This document shows positions 38,301 to 47,125 of a stretch of DNA of 64,000 bases, piece by piece (the first letter of the stretch is position 1; each line of letters opens with the position of its first letter). Origin of the DNA: Nematocida homosporus (Eukaryota > Microsporidia); NCBI RefSeq assembly GCF_024244095.1, contig NW_026250689.1, positions 210,836-274,835 of the forward strand. The letters are read 5' to 3'. The position numbers were made by a program, and so were the translations under genes. The notes beneath the pieces are model-generated. The model saw only the letters and a program-made list of their open reading frames with translations. It ran no database searches and had not been told where the DNA came from.

Positions 38301-39251
38301 TCTACACTGTTTGTTTGGTGTTGAAGCTACTTGTTTAGTCCGGGATATGTGATTAGACTACTTTATAGCCAAGGCCTATATTTATGCCATTCCTAGACCA
38401 TTCCCAGACTAGTCTTATCAAAAACGTTTAATATATTCTTTGTTGTGTATAGGTCAGATAACCCATTTATTTTGAACAGCAGCCATCTGTGTGAGTTTAA
38501 GTCTAAACAACACCTAGCATTAGTGGAATACATGAATCTTGCCAACATAATTGTCAGAGCATACAAACCCAATAGAATCTTGCACATAATGCAGTGTAAT
38601 TTGGATCAGCGATGATAAAATCAAGTATAACACAGGTTCCAAGAGAAAAACCATCGGAATCCGTATACAAAGACCAAAAGCTGTGATAAGATACCGGAAG
38701 ATTGCATCCGGGAAAATAGTGTATAGGACAGATACAGTGAGGGCTGATTCAGGAAGAAATCAGATATAATATTGAGTCGAGACATTAACTGGGCGGGGAG
38801 AGTAGTGAAGAAGCAGAGAAGGGCCTGTCTTCCCTACCACTATTCGATGGTATATGGTTCGCCGGAGCATTGCCAGCAGTGTTTGCTATCTTATTAGCAG
38901 CAGCATTATTTAGCAGAGCCTACAACCACCCTTGAGCACCACCATTGTCTTATTCTGTTTATCTGGTCACAAGTGAAAGTATCAGCCCTTCCTGTCCATC
39001 ACCAATACAGGTTTCTTCTTCTATCAGCTCCTCATGAGCCACTGAATTTGATGGCCTGCTAGAAGGGGGAGGGTTATGCTTTAAGAACATCATAGTAAAA
39101 CATGGTGTGAAGAACAAAGTAATGGCAAGACTACACCGAGCAGAACTGATGAACAAATAAAGAATCCTTATGATTATTGCCCCTCTAACAGACCGTTATA
39201 CAATATAATACTAATTCGATTTGAAGTTCGAAATTCGTTAAAACGCGTTAA
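38301..39251. other. Gene-poor stretch with a possible membrane-protein remnant
   Basis: No complete gene. A short open stretch without ATG, 38789-38935 on the + strand, encodes an acidic segment followed by a membrane-type helix (LPAVFAILLAAALF) and a stop. It could be the 3' end of a decayed membrane-protein gene. The remaining open frames (38393-38587, 38959-39156 on the minus strand) look like chance. Confidence 0.35.
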
Positions 39252-39267
39252 TTTCCTTTTATGGTAA
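39252..39267 (+). promoter_or_regulatory. CArG-like element of the 7-TM gene at 39305
   Basis: TTTCCTTTTATGGTAA (contains CC-TTTTAT-GG, an exact CArG box), 37 bp before the ATG. Confidence 0.7.
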
Positions 39268-39304
39268 TGTGTGGTCTTTTAATGTTACTTTTTTGTCAAC
39301 CTAG

Positions 39305-40489
39305 ATGAACATTGCAACCACGTCTAGAATAATGAAGTTATTAGTGCTTTTACTAGTCTCTTTATCCCTGATTAATTGCATCGGAACAGTGCCGGCAGAT
39401 GAGGTGGAGTATTATAACTTCTCAGACAAATCATCAAATAGGTCAGCAAAATCAACCATGACATCAAAGTCATCCGGATTAGGTACGAACAGTCCACAAA
39501 ATGCGTATAATAACACAACTTCTGAATTAACAGCACCAAAGGAATCAGACCAGACAACACACTCAAGATCATCCGATGAATTAACGCTTGAGAATGAAAA
39601 GGCGCGCCTTGTCAACCATCTTATAAACTCTAGTGCTACAAACATGAGTCAATCCGAGAAAGCAGCCGAAAATAACATACATTCTATAAGCTATGGAGTT
39701 ACCACACTGATCGCGATTATTATAATGGGAGCAGTCAATTGCTTTGCTTTCCGGTACGGGCCAGAAAGGATAATGATTTATGGTTTACCCCTACTTGCTC
39801 TTGGTATTGGGTTTCTTATTTGCAGCTTCCTCGTCAATAGTAGCATGTTCCCTTTCAACTTCACAGTCCGGCAGGTCTTAAGAATATTTACCGCCACCAT
39901 TGCCATACTAGCTGCTTTAGGATTACTAATAAGCACATGGTTCTTCAACAATAGTGGATACATTAACACAAAAGATATCGAAGCAACCCAAGTAATTATC
40001 ATCGCGCTCTTAGCTATAGTTCTAGTAGCTACAGCCATTGCTACTATCGCCAAGCTAATCGATAAAACTCAAAAGCAAACAGTCAGTCCACGAAAGGTCT
40101 ACTATGTCTTATACATGTTGTCCTTCTGGCTAGCCACACTCATTCCTATTTTCACTCTACCAGGCCTAGCCTTAGATGCGAGTATCCTTGCCAAGAGTCA
40201 TGTTCTCTTATTTTCCGCCATTACTTTCATTATTGCCGCCATTCTTGATATCTTTAAAGTTTCTTCTGATCCAAGCAGACCAGATTATACCTCCAGTCAG
40301 CTCAAAACCAAGTGCATTAAGATCGCACTCCTATTCTTAATCACAGCTATGCCTTTTACTATGGCATGCATTTGCATATCACAGTATAAACTACTTGCCT
40401 ATAACCCAAGTGGCATCATCGGGTACAATCCAGACGGAGCAATTCTTTACCCACTACTGGTCAAGACAAGGCAATTCCTTAATCTATAA
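39305..40489 (+). CDS. Signal peptide + exposed domain + seven-transmembrane protein (7-TM family, intact)
   Basis: A 394-residue protein. Residues 1-25 are a signal peptide (LLVLLLVSLSLINC); 26-125 form a polar Ser/Thr/Asn-rich region with several N-x-S/T sites that would face out. Seven hydrophobic segments follow at about 128-150, 157-179, 187-213, 224-248, 263-290, 297-317 and 340-362, then a tail of about 32 residues. The block from segment 5 to 6 (RKVYYVLYMLSFW...LPGLALDASILAKSH) is clearly shared with the broken gene at 31.5-32.6 kb. The topology recalls a 7-TM receptor, but no GPCR motif is visible. It is expressed from a CArG promoter. Function unknown. Confidence 0.85.
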   Translation: MNIATTSRIMKLLVLLLVSLSLINCIGTVPADEVEYYNFSDKSSNRSAKSTMTSKSSGLGTNSPQNAYNNTTSELTAPKESDQTTHSRSSDELTLENEKARLVNHLINSSATNMSQSEKAAENNIHSISYGVTTLIAIIIMGAVNCFAFRYGPERIMIYGLPLLALGIGFLICSFLVNSSMFPFNFTVRQVLRIFTATIAILAALGLLISTWFFNNSGYINTKDIEATQVIIIALLAIVLVATAIATIAKLIDKTQKQTVSPRKVYYVLYMLSFWLATLIPIFTLPGLALDASILAKSHVLLFSAITFIIAAILDIFKVSSDPSRPDYTSSQLKTKCIKIALLFLITAMPFTMACICISQYKLLAYNPSGIIGYNPDGAILYPLLVKTRQFLNL

Positions 40490-41120
40490 GACCAGTTTAT
40501 AATAAATAGATCAAGCGTTAGTTTGAGTTAGTTTAAGTTGGGTTAGTTTGAGTTGAGTTGGGTTAGTTTGGGTTCAATTTATTGATTATGAGCGCAAGGT
40601 GTTTTCCCGAGTGGCTAGGTTAGTATTTAGTTGGTAGTTAGATTAGTATATAGTTAGATTAGTAGTTAGATCGAGTTCAGTTTATTTAGAATTAGGTTAG
40701 TTTGGGGCAGTATTTAGATTCTCCCACAACTTCCTACAACACAATACCTACAGAGTTTAACAAGCAACTTACTATCGCCCTGACTTAAGCTAAACTTAGT
40801 ACACTATCAACACAGTACAGCCCAAACTAAACCCAACCCAACCCACCCCACCCCAAACTAAACTCAACTAATCTAAACCCAATCCAAACTAAACCCAAAC
40901 TAATCTAAACCCAACTCAATACACTATCAACCCAATTACTTTTTAGTTTTGTTAAATGCCATTCTTATCACTAGTTAATCACTTATTACCAGCCAATATC
41001 TACAACTACCTATTACACCCTTAGCCACCACAACAACACTACAAGAACACCACAAGAACTCAATAATCACCCATTACTATCACAATATCCTAATAGAGAC
41101 GCGCAAATTACTTTTTTGTT
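40490..41120. other. Low-complexity spacer upstream of PRE1
   Basis: GT-rich words (TTGAGTTGGGTTAGTTTG) after the 7-TM gene change at about 40720 to AC-rich words (AACCCAACCCACCCCA, CTAATCTAAACCC) before PRE1. Includes one copy of the GGTTCAATTTATTGATTATG motif at 40571-40590. No gene. Confidence 0.55.
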
Positions 41121-41693
41121 ATGGATGTTCTCTTTGGTGTAGCTACTCATGACTTTGTTCTACTGGCATCGGATATGTACTTCCGCAATAACGTTATAGT
41201 AAGCAAAACAGATCTTGTGCGTTTCACTAAGATCTCTGAACGAGCAGCCGTAATTGCATCTGGCAACCAAGGGGACTGTGAACGTACGATCCGCTACAAC
41301 CTGGAGAGTTTGCGCTTCCAAGAAGCAGCTAATGGCCTTGTGCTTACTGAACAGACCTTTGCCTCTAGACTTCAGAAGCACATTCATTCTCTAGTCCGTC
41401 GTAAGCCCGTGGAAGTAACAGCTCTTATTGGTGGTATATCGTCTGGAAGTGGTCTTCTGTATACTATTGACCAGTATGGAGCACTAACCACTACCAAGTA
41501 TGCCGGTACGGGCTATGCAGGCAATTTGTTCCTCAGTGCAATGGATAGTAAATACCGTCCGGATATGTCCGAAGAAGAGGCCATTGACACTATACGCAGT
41601 ATCTATGAAGGTATCAAAAACAAACTAGTGATTAACTATGGAAATCTCCATTTATGTCTGATTACGCGTAACGGCATGCGCGAGATAAAATAA
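41121..41693 (+). CDS. PRE1: 20S proteasome subunit beta-4
   Basis: A non-catalytic beta-type subunit of the 20S core. The 190-residue protein begins MDVLFGVATHDFVLLASD, matching the Pre1/PSMB2 N-terminus, which lacks a propeptide and the catalytic Thr1. It continues with the typical beta-subunit pattern (VIASGNQGDCERTIRYN, ALIGGISSGSGLLYTID, YAGTGYAGNLFLSAMDSKYRPDMSEEEAI). Length matches the family (about 195). The TAA stop lies in AAATAAA. The ATG follows ACTTTTTTGTT. The next gene, FYV10, follows after about 50 bp on the same strand. Confidence 0.95.
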   Translation: MDVLFGVATHDFVLLASDMYFRNNVIVSKTDLVRFTKISERAAVIASGNQGDCERTIRYNLESLRFQEAANGLVLTEQTFASRLQKHIHSLVRRKPVEVTALIGGISSGSGLLYTIDQYGALTTTKYAGTGYAGNLFLSAMDSKYRPDMSEEEAIDTIRSIYEGIKNKLVINYGNLHLCLITRNGMREIK

Positions 41694-41746
41694 AGAGCTA
41701 TTGTTTGGTTTAGGTCCAGACATAAGTCGAACTATACTTGTTTGTT

Positions 41747-42679
41747 ATGATTGAAAAGACAGAAGCTTTACACCGAGCTGCTAAGGTCGTCTATTTGTCG
41801 GCCCAGAAGTATGCAGGGACCTTAGCCAGTATGCATCCTGAGGCAATTCCAGATAAGTTGCGTTCTTTAGAGCAGTACTTGCGGCGTAAGGAGGTTGAAG
41901 TTCGGGCATTAGAAGCCGAGATAGAAGCGGCCGTGCTTAAGGAAGAAGAAGCCAGTGAAAATGAAGTCTTGCTACAAGTAGCTGATTTTCTTGGTACACA
42001 AGGTCTAGTCAAAACAGCTACTACTTTAATCTCAGAAACCAAAGCAGCCCATCTTATTTCCTTAAACAAGTACTGTATTGCACAAGAGTATGTTCGTAGT
42101 ATTGACTCTATCCCGGCCACGCCTGCAATTGAAGCCTCAAACACTAATACTAATTCCGAAGCTAATTCAGCCTTTATTACTTGGCGTTTCGCCACACTCT
42201 GCCAAGAATCCCGTTCAGCCGCTCTTGTCTTCTGCAAGCAGAATCAAGCCATTATTCCGGTTCGGGCCTTATCACTTCTAGTTCTTCCCCCGAATAGTCT
42301 TCTGTTTCAGAAGATTGCTGATTCTTATGCCAAAAGAAAGGTCTTCAACAAGTTAGCCCAAAATATGCCGCAATGCCGACTCTACCAACGAGTAGCTCTA
42401 GGTATTTCCGGGTTTACCACACCGGCCTGCCGGGAAAAGGAAGAGAGTTATTGTCCCGGGTGTTCCGCTAAGAGTGTTCGTATTGCTCGTGGCTTCCCTA
42501 AAAGCATGCGCACTACCACCCGGGTCCTCTGCAGCACCACCCACCAGCTCATTCCTGAAGGCGCACCCATCCTAGCCAGTCCCAACGGCGAAGTCTTCCT
42601 CCAATCAGCCGTTATCCCCGATTCAGCCACACCCTGCTCTCCAGAGTACCGGGCCTTCCGCCGCTGCTACTTCGTATAG
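41747..42679 (+). CDS. FYV10: Fyv10/MAEA-like subunit of a GID/CTLH ubiquitin ligase
   Basis: Start at the ATG at 41747, three codons after the first possible TTG. The 310-residue protein has an N-terminal coiled coil (LRSLEQYLRRKEVEVRALEAEIEAA), a LisH-like segment (LLQVADFLGTQGLVKTATTLI), a CTLH/CRA helical middle part and a C-terminal degenerate RING of the MAEA type: CPGC...ARGFPKSMRTTTRVLCSTTHQLIPEGAPILASPNGEV, matching the family pattern LP.AH...LVC..TG..M....P..LPNG.VY. Fyv10/Gid9 pairs with Rmd5 to form the catalytic RING dimer. A second RING partner was not seen in this window. Spacing from PRE1 is 53 bp. Confidence 0.85.
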   Translation: MIEKTEALHRAAKVVYLSAQKYAGTLASMHPEAIPDKLRSLEQYLRRKEVEVRALEAEIEAAVLKEEEASENEVLLQVADFLGTQGLVKTATTLISETKAAHLISLNKYCIAQEYVRSIDSIPATPAIEASNTNTNSEANSAFITWRFATLCQESRSAALVFCKQNQAIIPVRALSLLVLPPNSLLFQKIADSYAKRKVFNKLAQNMPQCRLYQRVALGISGFTTPACREKEESYCPGCSAKSVRIARGFPKSMRTTTRVLCSTTHQLIPEGAPILASPNGEVFLQSAVIPDSATPCSPEYRAFRRCYFV

Positions 42680-43084
42680 ACATTGCTTTATCTCACCTTA
42701 CTTTATCTTATCTCAACTTACATCATCATAATCAAATCATAACTTACTCAAATCATAACTTACTCAAATCAAATCATAACATAACATAACATAACACAAT
42801 ACAATACAAACTTAATTCAACTAAATCTTAATCTCACTTTACTTCATCTTACTCATCTTACACAACTTAATCAAAATCAACAACTTACACATCTTAATCA
42901 AAATCATAACATAACACATCTTAATCAACAACTTACTCATCTTATCACAATCATAGCACATCTTAATCAAAATCATAACACAACTCAACCCAATACATAA
43001 CACAACTTAATCAAAATCAAAATCAACAACCAACCCAACACAACTCAATATCAATATCAAATACTAACCAAACCGTTGCTTTAT
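42680..43084. other. Low-complexity AC-rich spacer between convergent genes
   Basis: Almost wholly built from CATAACATAACACAAT, AATCAAAATCAACAACTT and related words on the + strand. No gene or RNA seen. Confidence 0.6.
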
Positions 43085-43480
43085 TTAGTCCTTTTGGATG
43101 TAGTTCTTGTTGGCCTTGTAGAGGGTAACGTAAACATAAGATCCCATCTGGCTGGGAGTAAGACTCTTCTCAAACTTAGCCCGTAGAACTCCTGAGTTCC
43201 CGTGAACCCCAGTAATGATACCTCGTACAACCCGTTCTTTGAATCCGGACGCCTGAACCTTTGTCTTAGCGATGTAAGCCTCTACGCCGTGGTCAATATA
43301 ACGCTTAGCTTGTTCTCTGGTCACAACTGAATCTATTCTAAGTAAAGAAGTCTTATCATAAGTACGTCTTTGGCCCCTTCTTGGTGAAATGAAGGTGGCT
43401 GGAATAGTGACGTTTTCTCTATTAGCTTTGTACTCAGCATATTCCTGTTCGGTTTTTGGAACGATCGTAGTACTATTCAT
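43085..43480 (-). CDS. RPL33: Large-subunit ribosomal protein eL33 (L35Ae family)
   Basis: Structural protein of the 60S subunit. The 131-residue product carries the L35Ae pattern: ATFISPRRGQRRTYDKTSLLRID (equivalent to the FLGYRRGLRNQ..NTSLLKIEGV block), AKRYIDHGVEAYIAKTK, RGIITGVHGNSGVLRAKF (the most conserved HGNSG-VRAKF element) and the C-terminal YVYVTLYKANK. The N-terminal 20 residues are an extension. The stop TAA runs into AATAAA. It is divergent from PPX1, with about 90 bp between starts. Confidence 0.95.
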   Translation of the reverse strand: MNSTTIVPKTEQEYAEYKANRENVTIPATFISPRRGQRRTYDKTSLLRIDSVVTREQAKRYIDHGVEAYIAKTKVQASGFKERVVRGIITGVHGNSGVLRAKFEKSLTPSQMGSYVYVTLYKANKNYIQKD

Positions 43481-43571
43481 TGCAGGGGTGTAAATATTTT
43501 AGTAAAATGTAGTGGTTTACTATCTAACATGTTTCATATCAAGAATAAAAGAGGGAGATAGTGAGTTTAGT

Positions 43572-44720
43572 ATGGAGAGTAAAGTAAAGGAATCTGTGTT
43601 AAGTTCGGGTTATAGTGAGAAACATAAAAGAATTAGGGAAAAAGCCTTAAAAGAGGCTAGTTTTGGGGTAGTAATGGGTAATGAATCTTGTGATCAAGAC
43701 TCATTTGTAGGTGCGCATATTCTGGGGGTGGTGGAGGAGAGAGTTCCGGTGGTTAATTTGCAGAGAGAAATATTTCAGCATAAACGGGACTTGATGGTAC
43801 TGGCGGAAATGATGGGTTTGGGGTTGGATGACTTGGTTTTTCTGGAGAAGCGAGAGAGTGGTTGGGTGCTGGTTTGTGGTCAGATGTGTGTTAGAGTGGC
43901 GGATGTGCAAGTTTCAGCGACAATTATTGATCATAACTTGCCGAATAAGGAGTTGTTGGCTATGAAAGGATTTCGGGTCGATCGGGTGATTGATCACCAT
44001 CCGATTTTAGAAATGAATGCGATGTACACTCAGTTGGATAAGTTACAAATTGAGTTGAAGGCTGGATCTTGTTGTTCTTTGATTTATAAGGAAATCAAGA
44101 GTAGACATGGTCAGGAAATAGTAAGTAAGCCTGGGGAGTATAGGTTTTTAGTACTGTTATCTCTGCCGGTTTTAACTGATACATCAGAACTATCCGATCG
44201 CACGCATGATGTGGATAGGTGTGCAGTTAAGGAATTGGTAGAACTAGGTGGAGTGACTAGGGAAGATGTGAATGCATTGTACCATTTACTGAAGAAGGAG
44301 AAGCGGAATATTGATGGGGCACCTACGGCGGTGATTTTACAAATGGACTTTAAGACCTTTGAGTTTCCTCCTAACTGTGCTGGAAAGGTCTTTGGTATCT
44401 CTTCAGCTAAGTATCCCTTTGATAATTGGGTAGCTCGGGAAGGAGATAAGTTCTTGCCGGAAATCAAGAAGTTTGCTACGGCTCGGCATCATGAATTCTT
44501 TCTTATCAACAACCATAACAATGGCGTGCGAGAGCTTTTCCTGTTGGGAAATCCAGGACCTGACTTTGTCCAGGAAGTTATGTTTGCTGGTGGACCAGTC
44601 AATCAGCGTGAAGTAGCACCCGGTGTTGTGGTTTACACTGTTGAGGGTACTTTAAGTCGTAAGCTGATTGCTCCACGCATTTACACCTACTTAAGCAAGC
44701 ACTGTCCCAACACCAAATAG
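43572..44720 (+). CDS. PPX1: DHH-family exopolyphosphatase, Ppx1/prune type
   Basis: Cytosolic phosphoesterase that removes phosphates from polyphosphate chains. I place the start at the ATG at 43572 (MESKVKES); the longer frame begins with GTG. The 382-residue protein has the family motifs in order: motif I VVMGNESCDQDSFVGA, motif II with ATIIDHNLPN, motif III the diagnostic DHH in RVIDHHPIL, and motif IV LTDTSELSDRTHDVD. A DHHA2-like C-terminal domain follows (KKFATARHHEFFLINNHNNG and FAGGPVNQREVAP). Length matches yeast Ppx1 (397). It could equally be a pyrophosphatase of the same superfamily. Confidence 0.92.
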   Translation: MESKVKESVLSSGYSEKHKRIREKALKEASFGVVMGNESCDQDSFVGAHILGVVEERVPVVNLQREIFQHKRDLMVLAEMMGLGLDDLVFLEKRESGWVLVCGQMCVRVADVQVSATIIDHNLPNKELLAMKGFRVDRVIDHHPILEMNAMYTQLDKLQIELKAGSCCSLIYKEIKSRHGQEIVSKPGEYRFLVLLSLPVLTDTSELSDRTHDVDRCAVKELVELGGVTREDVNALYHLLKKEKRNIDGAPTAVILQMDFKTFEFPPNCAGKVFGISSAKYPFDNWVAREGDKFLPEIKKFATARHHEFFLINNHNNGVRELFLLGNPGPDFVQEVMFAGGPVNQREVAPGVVVYTVEGTLSRKLIAPRIYTYLSKHCPNTK

Positions 44721-44959
44721 AATTAAGTTAAGGTAGGGTGAGGTAATGTGATTGTCGTAAGTGGGAATAAAGAGTATTTTATGGAAGTGTAGATACTATG
44801 TTAACATTAAAATATAATGGGTTGAGTTGAGTTGTGTTTGGTTAGGGGTGGATTAAGAGTGGGATTGTGTTATAATAAAAGGGTATGTGCTATCTGATTT
44901 TGGTTTTCACTAAATTAGGCAGTAGCTCATATTAGTGTAAATTTTGGTGGATTTTATTC

Positions 44960-45844
44960 ATGGGTAGATTGGGCCGAATGGGATCGTTGGTAAAAGAAAG
45001 GACTTCTTGGTCTGCCATTGGGAGTACAGAGGAACAGACTCTGATTTATAAGGCTTGTGCGCATTTGAGCCGTCAAAAAGATGTTCTGGAAATCTTAAAG
45101 TTCGTTTTAGATGAAACTAGAACGACTCTTTATATTTATGGCCGGCCAGGTTCGGGGAAGACACATACGGCTAAGGCTATCGGTGAAGTCTTAGTTGAGC
45201 AAGGACTAGAAGTTTATTATAGTAACTTGGTGATTGATCCGGAATTTGAGGCCTTATCAAGTGGGCCAAAAACAACAACAATTCTTTTGATAGCTGATGA
45301 GTTTGAAGGAAAGAAGGCGAGTCGTTTGTACATTCGCCAGAAAGATAAGCTTGAAAAGAAGATAGAGAAGGAGAGATCTTTATCAATGAAGTCAAGTAAA
45401 ACAAATAAGACTGTGAAAACAGTCGTTCCTAAAGAGAAATCAGCACTGGTTTTCAAAACGATCTTTATCAGCAATCGAAAGAGTCAAGACGGCCTTCTTT
45501 TCACGCCGTACACCAAAGAAGAGATCAAAGCTATTCTGGACCAAGACAAATCGATGAGCGCGATTGAGAAGATCATTCGGTTGCGAGAAGGCGTGGAACG
45601 GGCTGACATTCGAGTTTCACTTGGGCGGCATATGGTGTTGCCAACTAATGGATCTAAAGGCTGCGATGGCCAGGTTTTTGGCCACTACCACCAATTCATT
45701 CAACAGCGAGTTGAGGAAGGAGTGGTTTGTATTAACACTTTGTATGCTGAGTTTCTGACTGCTATGAAGCAGAAGGGAATTTCAGTGATTCCCAAAGAAC
45801 TTTTCCAAGACATCCTTGAAACGTATCTAGATGGCTCTCGCTAA
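44960..45844 (+). CDS. AAA+ ATPase of the Orc1/Cdc6 family
   Basis: Replication-origin licensing type ATPase, 294 residues. Walker A GRPGSGKT is at 61-68, Walker B ILLIADEFEG at about 108-117, a sensor-1-like IFISNR near 170 and the Orc/Cdc6-type phrase LFTPYTKEEIKAIL (compare F.PYT..ei..Il) near 180. The C-terminal 60 residues (INTLYAEFLTAMKQKGISVIPKELFQDILETY) fit the winged-helix domain of Cdc6/Orc1 (LYeeF...c...g...l...eF..iL). A lysine-rich insertion of about 40 residues sits between Walker B and sensor 1. Whether it is Cdc6, Orc1 or Orc4 cannot be decided by eye. Confidence 0.7.
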   Translation: MGRLGRMGSLVKERTSWSAIGSTEEQTLIYKACAHLSRQKDVLEILKFVLDETRTTLYIYGRPGSGKTHTAKAIGEVLVEQGLEVYYSNLVIDPEFEALSSGPKTTTILLIADEFEGKKASRLYIRQKDKLEKKIEKERSLSMKSSKTNKTVKTVVPKEKSALVFKTIFISNRKSQDGLLFTPYTKEEIKAILDQDKSMSAIEKIIRLREGVERADIRVSLGRHMVLPTNGSKGCDGQVFGHYHQFIQQRVEEGVVCINTLYAEFLTAMKQKGISVIPKELFQDILETYLDGSR

Positions 45845-45968
45845 GTTGTACTTGTATTGAGTTAGTAACGAATGGGGTTATAGTGGTAAAAGTACTATAA
45901 AACTAGATCTAACCCAATAATAGCCTAAAGTTAGCTTAAATACTGATATCAACTGAAAATCAGCAGTA

Positions 45969-45984
45969 TTACCCAATAAGGAAA
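45969..45984 (+). promoter_or_regulatory. CArG-like element of the 46025 gene
   Basis: TTACCCAATAAGGAAA (reverse complement TTTCCTTATTGGGTAA), 40 bp before the ATG. It is identical to one of the two sites of the 7-TM gene at 60.7-62.4 kb. Confidence 0.7.
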
Positions 45985-46024
45985 AAACTTAGTTATAAAT
46001 AAAATTTACATCCCAAAACCGAAT

Positions 46025-46585
46025 ATGACTAACAAAGTTTCTCCAGATCAATCAATACTAACCGCTAGTGGAGTTAATCATGAGCTGATCTCTGCTATAC
46101 TCGAAGGTAAATATTCAGATAAGCAACCCGATCCTTCAACCGGCCAACAGCCCCTATTAAGCACCAATCACTCAACAGTGCATGTACATAAAAATACCTA
46201 TGACGCAACAAATATCGATAGGACAGAAAGAGTCCAATCACGCCCAATATTTGGCATCCGATTTAGTACATATCTAAAAATCCTCGCAGTCTTGATTATA
46301 ATAGTGTTAATCGTTGGAGTGTGTGTTTGGATACACTTCAATATCCAAGAGATAAACAAAACACGGCAAACGAATCTGCCAGAAGATAGTCCGTTGCGAG
46401 ACTCTGAAATGAGAGATAGAATCATAAATGATCTAAAGAAACAGTATCGCCGTCCAGGAAGTATGATTCCACAGCCATGGCTCCAATTTCCTGCAATTAA
46501 GCCAGACAGTCTATCAAGTGGGACCAACCCTATTGTTTCCGGCAATCGACTAGCACCACGGCCTATATATATACCTTCAGTATAA
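46025..46585 (+). CDS. Single-pass membrane protein of unknown function
   Basis: A 186-residue protein: a polar N-terminal region of about 84 residues without signal peptide, one strong membrane segment at about 85-110 (ILAVLIIIVLIVGVCVWIHF) and a polar C-terminal part rich in Pro, Arg and Asn. Topology differs from family A (membrane segment central rather than near the N-terminus) and from the tail-anchored family, so it may be a third type. It shares the CArG-like promoter element with them. No domain recognised. A 61-bp element repeated at 58.8 kb lies 125 bp after its stop. Confidence 0.75.
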   Translation: MTNKVSPDQSILTASGVNHELISAILEGKYSDKQPDPSTGQQPLLSTNHSTVHVHKNTYDATNIDRTERVQSRPIFGIRFSTYLKILAVLIIIVLIVGVCVWIHFNIQEINKTRQTNLPEDSPLRDSEMRDRIINDLKKQYRRPGSMIPQPWLQFPAIKPDSLSSGTNPIVSGNRLAPRPIYIPSV

Positions 46586-47125
46586 ATCGAGGGCAGTAGA
46601 GTGCTGGGTTTGCATAGAAGTGCATGAGAAAGACCCAGCACTGCATAAACACCATAGATATCCCGATGGACTTGGCCGCTATAAGGCTTCACACAAAACT
46701 TTGGCTAATTACTTTAACCGTCACTGCTTAGAGATTAATTCCGGTATTTCCAAATCTTAGAAAACAACTCCTGATACTTCAAAATCTTAGAAAACAACTG
46801 TTTAGGAAATAAAGACTATTTAATATAACATTGAGTTAAGTTAAGTATTAGATTGAGTTGGATTAGGATATGTATTGAGTTGAGTTAAGTTAAGTATTAG
46901 ATTAGGTTAAGGTGTAGTATGATAATAATCATCACTACACATCACTACACATCAACCTAACCCAACCTAACCCTATACTAATCTAATATAATACTAAGCC
47001 TATCTTTGATTGAAATGTGCTGGGATGTGATTGGAATAGTATTGGTCTGGCGTTTACGAATCTCGTGGCCATCAGTGCATACTACAGCTAAAACAATAAA
47101 TTCGGCCGGTTTATTCATGTTGGAT
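46586..47125. other. Spacer with dispersed repeat copy
   Basis: Contains a 61-bp element at 46711-46771 (see findings), a partial second copy of its end (AAAATCTTAGAAAACAACT at 46780-46799), then low-complexity TTGAGTTAAGTTAAGTATT words and AC-rich words to about 46990. Confidence 0.55.
46711..46771 (+). repeat. Dispersed 61-bp repeat, copy 1
   Basis: Matches 58831-58891 in inverted orientation at about 58 of 61 bases by eye (core CACTGCTTAGAGATTAATTC and CAAATCTTAGAAAACAACTC). It lies downstream of a membrane-protein gene. Confidence 0.8.

Noticed and set aside
38393..38587. 64-codon minus-strand frame
   Set aside because: No homology, no dyad, and composition like random AT-rich DNA.
40580..40620. 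A CCGAGTGGCTAGG stretch resembling a tRNA-Leu/Ser D-arm
   Set aside because: No acceptor stem, anticodon arm or T-arm could be paired around it.
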